Source of the DNA: JAXGMQ01 sp964613055
Lineage (GTDB): Bacteria > Caldisericota > Caldisericia > JAAYUI01
Assembly: GCA_964613055.1 (NCBI GenBank)
Contig: CAZTGD010000016.1
Span: 1 to 44,615 of the forward strand
Direction of reading: 5' to 3'
DNA: 44,615 nt
This document shows, one piece after another, positions 8,311 to 16,414 of the stretch (positions are counted from its first letter, which is position 1; each line of letters starts with the position of its first letter). The notes under the pieces are model-generated. The model did not search any database, was not told the DNA's origin, and was given only the letters and a program-made list of their open reading frames with translations. Position numbers and translations under genes: made by a program.

Positions 8311-8317
8311 ATTAGCC

Positions 8318-10474
8318 ATGATGAGAAAATTAGTCATATCGCTGTTGATGGTTTTGATGTTGATTTCTTGGAGTATTACTTCTGCAACTGAACAATATCA
8401 GGACTGGCTTATGTTCAATCACAATCCTGCACGAACGGGCTACACAACCAACGAGGCTTCTCCTCCTTTCCTGCATAGAATAGCTTACCGATCTACAAGC
8501 TCAGTTCGCTCTTCCTTGGCGATTACCGACCGATACGCAGTTGTTGGCTCACATGACCATAAAATATACTGCTATGCAACTTACTCATTCGGGATAAGAT
8601 GGTCTTTTCTAACTGGTGATGTAGTGCAGAGTTCCCCAACAATAGCTGACGAAGTAGTATTATGCGGATCTGATGATGGTTACATGTACTGTATCAATCT
8701 GAATCAGACCAGCAGGAATCTGGAACCAGGCGATGAGGTGTGGAGATTCAAAACCGGAGGCAAGGTGAGATCTTCTCCTTTGGTCATTGATGACAGAGTC
8801 TATTTTACATCACACGACAGCAGTGTGTATTGTCTTGATCTCTACACAGGACAAGTTAAGTGGTCAAGACATCTCGGTGGTTCAAGCGAAGCCTCACCCA
8901 CATACTACGAGAAGGATGACCTGATAATTGTTGGCTCTGGAGCAACAGATCTTTATGCCTTCAAAGCTGACACAGGTAATATTAAATGGATTTGTGAAAC
9001 CGACTCTGCGATTCAAGGATCGTGTTCTGTAAAGGATGATAGAGCATTCGTTGGCACAATGGACAATGGATTCTTCTGCGTTGAGGCTGATAGTGGTCAG
9101 GTAAAATGGAAAATCGAAGCTGAAGATGTTGGAGTGAATATATACGCAACCCCCGCACTTGTTGAGGACAAGGTAATCGTCTGCTCTTATGATAAAGAAG
9201 TAAAATGCTACTACCAAGATACAGGTGATGATCTTTGGACATTCCACACAAACTCATGGAATTATTCATCACCAGCCATTGGTGGCGACCATGTTTTCTT
9301 TGGATCTGATGACCAGTATCTATACTGTCTCAAGTGGAAGACAGGGGACTTGGTTTGGAAAAAAGACTTAGGGAGTATTGTTCAATCATCGCCAGTTATC
9401 TATAACGAAGCCGTCTATGTAGGCACCTGGGATGGAACCGTTCAGCTTTTCCATCCCGGACCTGTTCTAGGTGTAGAACCAACTGAGATCGATTTTGGTG
9501 ATGTCGAGCTTGGAACAACGCCAACCAAGGACTTATCAATTATCAACAAGAGAAATGACCAGTTTGAAACAGAGCTGGAAGGCGAAATAAGATGGGACGA
9601 TCAGCACCTTGAGATAAGCCCGAATGATTTCTATGGCATAGGCAACGGCAGTGAGCGAAGGGTACGGATCAAGATTGACCCTTCTGGGATGGACTACGGT
9701 AATTATCAGGCACTTCTAAAAGTGACAAGTAACGGTGGTGACGCCAATATAATAGTTAGATGGAAGGTGATAACACCCGCTCCAGCGTGTATGGATGTAA
9801 ACCCGACAGAGATAGACTTCGGATTCCTTGAGCGAGGTGAGGAGAAAAGTCAGCTTATACAACTCACATTCGACACTGATGATGAGGTATCAGGTATGAT
9901 AATGGGCGAAGACCGATGGATTGACGTTGAACCCATAACCTTCACCTCAATTGGCAAGAAAGCTATGTTGAAGGTAACCATCAATGCTTCGCGAGTACCA
10001 TCTGGTACAGAAGCGGTTGGACGTATCATCATCTCCACTCAGAATGAGGTTTGTCAGCAAGTCTCAGTAGAGGTAAAGATAGCTACAGAACCTCGAATCG
10101 AGATATCAATGATCATCGGTGAGTCGATCGCATACGTTAATTTCCGACCAGTAGAGTTGGACGTAGCACCCTATGTTTCATCTAAGGGACGTACCTTGGT
10201 TCCACTTAGATTCATATCAGAGACATTTGGAGCGAAGATACAATGGATTGCAGATGAGAAAAAGATAATCATCGAACGTTTTGACAAGAGCATTATCATG
10301 TGGATAGGCAAAACTGAATATAAAGTAGACGGGATAGCACGTTCGATCTCCACACCCCCAGAGATAAAGGATGGCAGGACTATGGTGCCTTTCAGAGCCA
10401 TAGCGGAGGCATTTGGCGCGGACGTCACATGGGATAGCGAGACAAAGACTGTAGGAATGGTTTTTATTCCATAA
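8318..10474 (+). CDS. Secreted PQQ-type beta-propeller with ASH-like and stalk domains
   Basis: A 718-residue exported protein. A signal peptide MMRKLVISLLMVLMLISWS is followed by seven or so PQQ-like blades (residues about 30-375), each with a G-x-x-D-x-x-[VI]-Y-C-[LFV] strand and a [VI]KWxxxxx stretch. Two HYDIN/ASH-like beta domains follow, each opening PTEIDFG (residues about 387 and 492). The end (about 595-718) is a copper-amine-oxidase-N-like stalk module, with GRTLVPLRFISETFGA and GRTMVPFRAIAEAFGAD. Cofactor residues of true quinoprotein dehydrogenases are not evident, so the propeller is more likely a binding or scaffold domain. The long upstream extension of this frame overlaps deoB and is not coding. 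ATG 8321 is an equally possible start. Confidence 0.85.
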   Translation: MMRKLVISLLMVLMLISWSITSATEQYQDWLMFNHNPARTGYTTNEASPPFLHRIAYRSTSSVRSSLAITDRYAVVGSHDHKIYCYATYSFGIRWSFLTGDVVQSSPTIADEVVLCGSDDGYMYCINLNQTSRNLEPGDEVWRFKTGGKVRSSPLVIDDRVYFTSHDSSVYCLDLYTGQVKWSRHLGGSSEASPTYYEKDDLIIVGSGATDLYAFKADTGNIKWICETDSAIQGSCSVKDDRAFVGTMDNGFFCVEADSGQVKWKIEAEDVGVNIYATPALVEDKVIVCSYDKEVKCYYQDTGDDLWTFHTNSWNYSSPAIGGDHVFFGSDDQYLYCLKWKTGDLVWKKDLGSIVQSSPVIYNEAVYVGTWDGTVQLFHPGPVLGVEPTEIDFGDVELGTTPTKDLSIINKRNDQFETELEGEIRWDDQHLEISPNDFYGIGNGSERRVRIKIDPSGMDYGNYQALLKVTSNGGDANIIVRWKVITPAPACMDVNPTEIDFGFLERGEEKSQLIQLTFDTDDEVSGMIMGEDRWIDVEPITFTSIGKKAMLKVTINASRVPSGTEAVGRIIISTQNEVCQQVSVEVKIATEPRIEISMIIGESIAYVNFRPVELDVAPYVSSKGRTLVPLRFISETFGAKIQWIADEKKIIIERFDKSIIMWIGKTEYKVDGIARSISTPPEIKDGRTMVPFRAIAEAFGADVTWDSETKTVGMVFIP

Positions 10475-10553
10475 CTCATAACCGTATTTAACCAATATCA
10501 CATGACATACCCTCCTGGCGGTGTTGCTGTGGCGTATTTGTGTAGTATTATGC

Positions 10554-11081
10554 ATGGCAATGAATACTAAGTGCTTTAGTAAGATTGAGTTAAGATACAA
10601 TCAAACTGCAGAGTCTCTGTTGATAAGTGTCTATATTCGTTATGATTCACAACGAAGAACGCTTTTTGATGAAATTAACAATCTTGTTTTCAACATAGAA
10701 CTCCCGAGTGGTATCAGTGTTGCTAACCCTAGCTATTCAGTGGTTGAACTCGTAGACCGACTCGACTCAAGCATAAACAACTGTGGTTTCACTTGTGCAG
10801 TAAACAACGTAGTAGATAATGAAGCTAATCTCGTTCAATTCAAGAATTCATCTACACCCTACACATTAAAATCAACAACGTAGAATTCCAAAGGGACCAT
10901 CTACCACCAAATGATCTGTGTAAAGTAATTGTTTTATTGCCTTTGTTAACCGAAAAGACCGTTGAAAGCATTCAATCAGGCGATTGCAGAATGAGTGTTT
11001 ACGCAACGGAAATGAGCTTGCCAAAGATTCCGTTACAATCCGTTTCGGGAGAAGTGTTGTTCAATAGGCTGACACCATAAA
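10554..11081 (+). pseudogene. Frameshifted gene of unknown function
   Basis: The first frame (from ATG 10554 or 10560, possibly GTG 10521) runs to a stop at 10883. Around the ATTAAAATC run (about 10866-10872) the coding signal moves to the next frame, which continues as INNVEFQRDHLPP to a TAA at 11081. One missing base in the A-run would join the two into a single product of about 175 residues. The protein is soluble, beta-rich in appearance and unrecognised. It lies directly before the decayed NACHT gene on the same strand and may have been its partner. A sequencing indel could also explain the break, but the neighbouring gene is broken several times too. Confidence 0.5.
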
Positions 11082-11127
11082 AGTCTCTACTTTCCAGAAT
11101 GGATGAATATATAAAAGCAAACATTTA

Positions 11128-13270
11128 ATGGTTCCTCCATTCCAATCTCCTTATGAACTTGAGGACATACCTCTAGAGATTAAATTTGCCAGTAATGGTG
11201 TGTGTAGTGAGTTAACACTAGAAGACGCTATAAATAAAAGGCAAAGGATACTCGTTTGTGACGATAGAGGGACTGGTAAAACGATTCTATCTCATCATAT
11301 CTCTCAGAAGTCTTTACATACAGATATGCCCATTGTATTTATCGACTGCTTACATTCTCCAAAGAGTTACAGACAACTTCGATGACGATTACAGAGCTTG
11401 CCGCAAAGTGGGTAAATGAGGTCTGTGATGACTCTTCAATTCTCGAAGATTTTTATAAAATTGCCATTTGGAGAGGGGACGCCCTAATTGTTCTTGATGG
11501 TGTAGACATCCTTTCAAGAGACTCAATAAAACAGCTTATCTCTCAGATTGAAATATTATTAGAGACTACCACATGTCCTATAATTGTTCTAACCAGACCG
11601 CTTGCAGATGAATGGAATCTTTTCAGACGGGTAAGGTTACAGACAGAAGAAGTATTAAGCGTATTAGTTATGAAGATAGAATTCGATTTGCAAGCACTTG
11701 GTTTTCTGCTTTTCCCGCTGGTAGACGTGGTATCAAGAGAATGGTAAGAGATTTCAATACACTGCTAAAGAACCCTGTCATAAGAAACTTTACTTCAACT
11801 CCATCTGGCTTAAATAAGGTATGTCTCCTATTGAGCTACAAATAGAGAATCCCCATTGAGATGAGAGAAGCTGACAATCAACTGGTATCAGGAGCTTTAT
11901 CTTCGTTCAAACGCAACGTACCACAAACCTTGATGGTTAAGTTAAATGATAGGCAATTCATTTCAAGTCTAACGATGGAATCAGCAATTAAAGACCTTCT
12001 ACCAGCCACATGTGCAACAATCTATAACTCTCTTCAGTATGGTCATTCTTTGTCATTGGATAATATCACCAACGAACTTGCTGTTCATTTCGTTGAAGAC
12101 GGTGAGAGGGATTATAAAACCGCTCGATTCACCGCAACAGACATGATGAATATCTGTGGACCTCTTGGGATTGGATTTTTTAAATTTAATGCAGGGCGTA
12201 TAACAACTAGCAACCGATCACTCCTTGAATACTTTGCATCAAAGGATCGTTGCTTTGGTTCCATGAAAGAGGAGGACTGGGGCAACAGGTTAATTGAAGA
12301 TGGCGTAAAATATCCCAGCTCCACACCAATCCATGTCGACTCCTTTCAATACCTTATTGAGTCCAGAAGACCCAGAGTTGGGTTTGAAATGTTAACTCTG
12401 CTAGCAGAAAACATACAAAACAAAAAAGATGCAGTTGCTATCAGCAGTATGGTTTTTGGTGATATTCTGAATCAGTCAGGTCGGTTGCTGTCAGCCGAGG
12501 AGTTCCGCACAAAAACGATCTTGTCTTTTTCAAAATGCCTGCACAATGTGTTATCATCAAATAGCGATAGCATTTTAAAAGTCCCCTGGATTCCATGGAG
12601 GGACACAGAACAGATCGCAGATAGCATCTGGAATTCATTCATTGAAGGCACTTCTATCCAAGAAATAAATCTTTCCCTTGAACTGGCTGAGTTGACAGGC
12701 AGTGTGTCACAAGACACCTACGGTAAGAACCTTAGAAAAGTCTTTGAGATTGGGGTAGGATCTGGGGTACTTTTACCGATGTCGGTGAAGGCTGATCCAT
12801 ATAGACTTTAGCGCCTCATTGAACCAATACTCAAATTGGGTGCTGGCTGGCTTCTTAACAATCATCAATCAGTGCATTTCGATAAGGTATGGCCTATGCC
12901 ACTTTCATATATCAACCACAAGAATTCAATTATCTGGGAATACTGCGGTTTCAAAATAGATGACATCCCTGAATGGATTAAACTGATTGATACAGCTCCC
13001 TGGAATATAATACCATCGAATACAAACCCTGTGGACGAACTAAACAGGATATGCAGTCGGACACCCAAAAGACCCTTTGCCAGATATGGACTGGCATTGG
13101 CTGTGCTGGCTGGTCAGGCACACTCACTTGGATATGATTCCTCCCATGTAAAACTGACCAAGAACTGTCGAATCAAGGAACTCACTGACTATATAAGGTT
13201 GTATATTGATGGTAAAACAGAGGGTGAAGCCTGGTGGAAGATGGCATATATCTGCCCGAAAATCCACTAA
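11128..13270 (+). pseudogene. NACHT-type (STAND) NTPase pseudogene
   Basis: Pieces in three frames assemble into one large NTPase. Frame 1 (11128-11385) holds a Walker A-like DDRGTGKT. Frame 2 (from about 11360 to about 11630) holds Walker B ALIVLDGVDIL and the sensor strand PIIVLTRP. Frame 3 (about 11620-13270) holds a YEDRIRFASTWF segment, the NPVIRNFTSTPSGL region, a winged-helix-like part and the NRSLLEYFASKD motif typical of NACHT proteins (usually H-R-x-x-x-E-[YF]), then a helical C-terminus. Frame 3 is broken by two in-frame TAG codons, at 11843-11845 and 12809-12811. Bacterial NACHT proteins are often antiphage sensors (family knowledge). With two frameshifts and two nonsense codons it is almost surely dead. 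ATG 11100 in another frame may be the original start. Confidence 0.75.
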
Positions 13271-13288
13271 CATATAAGGTTAAATATA

Positions 13289-13305
13289 TACTATTGACGG
13301 TAGTA
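13289..13305. promoter_or_regulatory. BlaI-type operator dyad
   Basis: TACTA (13289-13293), seven bases, TAGTA (13301-13305) form a perfect dyad, extended by one pair to ATACTA/TAGTAT. It overlaps the -35 hexamer of the BlaI-like gene. BlaI/MecI/CopY repressors bind TACA/TGTA-like dyads, so self-repression is likely. Confidence 0.55.
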
Positions 13306-13321
13306 TTATAATGTGTAATAT
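13294..13321 (+). promoter_or_regulatory. Promoter of the BlaI-M56-HtrA operon
   Basis: TTGACG (13294-13299), a 16-bp spacer and TAATAT (13316-13321) end 8 nt before the GTG start at 13330, again giving no leader. Confidence 0.6.
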
Positions 13322-13329
13322 TAACTCTC

Positions 13330-13749
13330 GTGAATAGAAAAAATGTGAACATATCTACAGGAGAAGGCGTGGCCCTCACCCTTGGCTCACTCGAGAAAAA
13401 GGTATTTAAGGCATGTGAAATGCTTGGAAAAGCCAGTGTAAGGGACATCCTCAAGCAAATGGACGATGTATATGCGTATACAACCATCATGACTACATGC
13501 AATCGTCTGCACTCGAAGCGAGTGTTTTCGAGAGAGATAAAGGGTCGCTCTTACATCTATTTCCCCTCGTCATCTCGAGAGGAACTAGATAGAAGGACAA
13601 TGCATAATGTTCTTGGCAGGATAGTCGACTCGATGACCGAACCGGTGATGGAAGGATTCCTAGACATTTTAGAGGAATCAGACGTAAAAAAGATAGAGAC
13701 CCTAGAGCGACTGATCACTAAAAGGTCAAAAAAGAAAACAGAAGGATAA
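13330..13749 (+). CDS. BlaI/MecI/CopY-family transcriptional repressor
   Basis: A 139-residue winged-helix repressor. The domain shows LGSLEKKVFKACEMLGKASVRDILKQM, then YTTIMTTCNRLHSKRVFSREIKGRSYIYFP, the recognition helix and wing pattern of BlaI (usually Y-T-T-V-x-T-x-x-x-R-L). The C-terminus is the helical dimerisation part in which sensor-linked proteolysis cuts in the well-known homologues. It starts with GTG, eight bases after the -10 hexamer; no Shine-Dalgarno exists. It is followed 10 bp later by an M56 protease gene, the classic repressor/sensor pairing, and then by an HtrA protease, so the regulon probably concerns the cell envelope rather than a beta-lactamase, none of which is seen here. 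Confidence 0.88.
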   Translation: MNRKNVNISTGEGVALTLGSLEKKVFKACEMLGKASVRDILKQMDDVYAYTTIMTTCNRLHSKRVFSREIKGRSYIYFPSSSREELDRRTMHNVLGRIVDSMTEPVMEGFLDILEESDVKKIETLERLITKRSKKKTEG

Positions 13750-13759
13750 GCGTCAACAT

Positions 13760-14896
13760 ATGAGCATCGAATTAGTAGTAGCAATCTATCTGGTATTGAT
13801 TTCTCCAGCGCTCAGTTTTGCCATCACTCCACATCCCAGGAGCTACAAACTGATGATATTTGCATCTGCAACATCTTTTGCAAGTGTTGTTGTAGGAACG
13901 TGGATTCTGGCAAACCTTATTCCTTTGAATTCAAAACTCATTCTTTCACCATTATCGTCCAGTAGTCATTTCTGGCAAGCGAGTCTTTCAGTTTCAAACA
14001 GTGGCTGGCATACGCTTATCCTTTTAATCCCATGGTTCGTTGTTTCTATTGTGATTATCCGTCTTGCTACGGGTTTTTATCTGTTATCGAAAAAAACTAG
14101 TGATTTCAAACCAGCAGATGACTTGACAAAAGAGTTAGTCGCACAGCTTGCTATCAGAGCTTACATGAAGACACCACAGCTTTATGTGAGTGACAAGAAG
14201 GGAATAGCATTCTCAACAACAGACTCTATTTACATTTCGAAGCACATAATTGACTCTCTTCCAGAAAACAAATTGAAAGCGCTTCTGGCACACGAACTCA
14301 TGCATATAAAACGACACGATCAGATATCTCGGTGGTGTTTCCTGATTCTATCATCCCTGTCTCTACTCATTCCCTCATTCATAATATACAAGAGGTACAA
14401 TCTACAGATTGAGCTGGACACAGACAGTCAAGCATCAGAATTGCTTGGTGACAAGATCATACTGGCAGAGACTATTATCGCATGTGCTAAGATGGCTATT
14501 CCCAGAAGCTACGCATCCAACTTCAACTCGCTTGACTCCATCACCGAAAGGGTAACAGCGCTTGTTGAACCAGGTATTGATAACAAGAAGGCTCGTTTGT
14601 TTAAAACATTACAGTTACCCTCACTTATCATGATTACATGTATGGTACTATTTACTCTAACCCAAGCCTTGCCAGTTCATAACACTCATCCAGTCGGCAA
14701 CCTGAATCCAGAGCAGGTTGAACAACTTGCCGATGGTGAGATGATAGCCACACTATCAAGGAGTTTCGAACATCCAGAGACGATTACAGTGAACTTACAA
14801 CCAAAGGATTCACTTCATTCAGGATACATTTTCATTGGCTACAGATACTGCAATCACACATGCAGAAGAAGACTAAATAAATATCTTGTTTTCTAG
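13760..14896 (+). CDS. M56 (BlaR1-like) membrane metalloprotease without PBP sensor
   Basis: A 378-residue membrane protease. About four or five membrane helices are predicted: two near the N-terminus, one at about 95-115, and further ones after the catalytic site and near 285-305. The zinc motif HELMH (H178-H182) lies in LLAHELMHIKRHDQ, typical of family M56. The product ends about 70 residues after the last helix and lacks the penicillin-binding sensor domain of BlaR1 (about 585 residues), so the signal sensed is unknown. In known systems the M56 protease cleaves or triggers cleavage of the BlaI repressor. The TAG stop sits inside the region that forms the next gene's Shine-Dalgarno. Confidence 0.85.
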   Translation: MSIELVVAIYLVLISPALSFAITPHPRSYKLMIFASATSFASVVVGTWILANLIPLNSKLILSPLSSSSHFWQASLSVSNSGWHTLILLIPWFVVSIVIIRLATGFYLLSKKTSDFKPADDLTKELVAQLAIRAYMKTPQLYVSDKKGIAFSTTDSIYISKHIIDSLPENKLKALLAHELMHIKRHDQISRWCFLILSSLSLLIPSFIIYKRYNLQIELDTDSQASELLGDKIILAETIIACAKMAIPRSYASNFNSLDSITERVTALVEPGIDNKKARLFKTLQLPSLIMITCMVLFTLTQALPVHNTHPVGNLNPEQVEQLADGEMIATLSRSFEHPETITVNLQPKDSLHSGYIFIGYRYCNHTCRRRLNKYLVF

Positions 14897-14906
14897 GAGG
14901 ACAAAC

Positions 14907-16280
14907 ATGAGATTTGAAGAAGACGAAGAGAAAAACAAAGACATCTTTGAAAGACAGGAAGAGTACTCAGCCGAACCGGTAGACGAATCAGTTGAGGAAT
15001 TTGCTGAGGTAAAGGTGGAGAAGAGGCAATTTGACACACGTGATTCGAGTAACACACATCCAAAAAGACCGACATGGGCTGGTGTAATTACGGTTGCTCT
15101 TGTTCTCTCACTGGCATTCGGTGTTGGAGGTGGATTCCTCGGATATAAACTGGCTGAGACCGGTCAGGAAAAGATAATCATCAACCAGCAAGTTCCCGAG
15201 GTACAGATCGGTGAAGAAGGCACATACTACAACGGAGTCATTGATGTAGTTAACAAGGTTGGACCGGCAGTTGTCTCTATCTCCGTAGAAACGATAGAGC
15301 GTGTAGATACATACAGTTTCTTTGGTGGACGGCAACCCAGTTTCCAAAATAAAACCGTTGCTGGATCGGGTGTCATAATCGAAAATGAATGGACCGAGGA
15401 CGAAGGTTACATCATCACCAACAACCATGTGGTAGAGGGTGACCAAGCGATGATAACCGTTACGCTAAAGGACAGAAGAGAGTTTGACGCAAAGCTTGTG
15501 GGTACAGACCCGATGTCAGACATCGCTGTCCTAAAGGTAAAAGGTGCTGATCTGCCAACTGCCAAGTTGGGCGATTCTGGCACAATCAAGGTGGGAGAAC
15601 CAGTTGTTGCCATAGGCAATCCATACGAGTTTGACCACACTGTAACAACGGGTGTTGTCTCTGCAACGGAACGTGTTATTGAAGTGCCATACTACTCAAA
15701 CACACAACCACAGTATGGAGATGATCTCTTTGGATTCTTTGGGGGGATGCAGAGCCAACAGGAAGTAAAGTACAAAAACATATGGGGAGCCATTCAGACG
15801 GATGCCGCAATCAATCCTGGTAACTCCGGAGGACCACTGGTTGCCCTCAACGGAAACGTGATAGGGATCAACACGATAAAGAGGGAGGGAGACAACATTG
15901 GTTTCGCAATATCATCAAACATAGTCAAGAGGGTTGTGTCCGATTTGATCAAATTTGGTACCGTTTCATGGCCCTTTATTGGCATTGGTGGAGCTACAAT
16001 GACACAGGAAATCGCTGAAATTGAAGACATTGATGTCGAGTACACACCTGGTGTCTTTGTGGGTAAGGTTGCATATGGACCCGCTAGGGATGCAGATATT
16101 CGAATCGGTGATATAATTACAAAGGTCAACGATAAATCAGTTGAATCAATGGAGGAGTTACTCACCTGTATAAGAGAGTACCATGTGGGTGACGAAGTAG
16201 AGATAACTTTCGTTCGCAAGGGGAAAACAATGAGGGTGAAACTGGAGCTTGCACCTTATTCTTCAAGCGATATCAGCTGA
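14907..16280 (+). CDS. HtrA/DegP-like S1C serine protease
   Basis: A 457-residue membrane-anchored envelope protease. An acidic cytoplasmic N-terminus (about 55 residues) leads to one membrane helix (GVITVALVLSLAFGVGGGFL). The trypsin-like domain carries the triad H174 (NNHVVEG), D205 (MSDIAVLKV) and S307 (NPGNSGGPL). One PDZ domain follows, with GVFVGKVAYGPARDADIRIGD. Such proteases degrade or refold damaged exported proteins. The start at 14907 is set by AGGAGG (14895-14900); this overlaps the stop codon of the M56 gene, so the two are coupled. The longer frame from 14886 has no site. A strong terminator follows. Confidence 0.93.
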   Translation: MRFEEDEEKNKDIFERQEEYSAEPVDESVEEFAEVKVEKRQFDTRDSSNTHPKRPTWAGVITVALVLSLAFGVGGGFLGYKLAETGQEKIIINQQVPEVQIGEEGTYYNGVIDVVNKVGPAVVSISVETIERVDTYSFFGGRQPSFQNKTVAGSGVIIENEWTEDEGYIITNNHVVEGDQAMITVTLKDRREFDAKLVGTDPMSDIAVLKVKGADLPTAKLGDSGTIKVGEPVVAIGNPYEFDHTVTTGVVSATERVIEVPYYSNTQPQYGDDLFGFFGGMQSQQEVKYKNIWGAIQTDAAINPGNSGGPLVALNGNVIGINTIKREGDNIGFAISSNIVKRVVSDLIKFGTVSWPFIGIGGATMTQEIAEIEDIDVEYTPGVFVGKVAYGPARDADIRIGDIITKVNDKSVESMEELLTCIREYHVGDEVEITFVRKGKTMRVKLELAPYSSSDIS

Positions 16281-16310
16281 CAACTACCAGAAAAAAGAAA
16301 CAGCATATCA

Positions 16311-16339
16311 GCGACCCGAAATTTATTCGGGTCGCTTTT
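16311..16339 (+). terminator. Intrinsic terminator of the BlaI-M56-HtrA operon
   Basis: A perfect 10-bp stem GCGACCCGAA (16311-16320) / TTCGGGTCGC (16326-16335) with loop ATTTA is followed by TTTT. Confidence 0.9.
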
Positions 16340-16414
16340 CATTTGTATTGAACTTATGATCAATATACATCGTATTTGTTCCAAATAACCACATAGATAC
16401 AAAGGAGCAGTACG

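Noticed and set aside
8024..8317. N-terminal extension of the PQQ-propeller frame
   Set aside because: It overlaps deoB and its promoter; a signal peptide begins at 8318 directly after a good promoter.
11340..11645. Programmed frameshifting in the NACHT gene
   Set aside because: No slippery heptamer or pseudoknot was evident, and two extra amber codons lie downstream in the same gene.
11843..12811. TAG recoded as a sense codon (for example pyrrolysine)
   Set aside because: TAG ends many intact genes of the window, and the gene concerned also has frameshifts.
10475..13329. IS element or prophage remnant as cause of the decayed block
   Set aside because: No transposase, terminal inverted repeats, target duplication or phage gene could be found.
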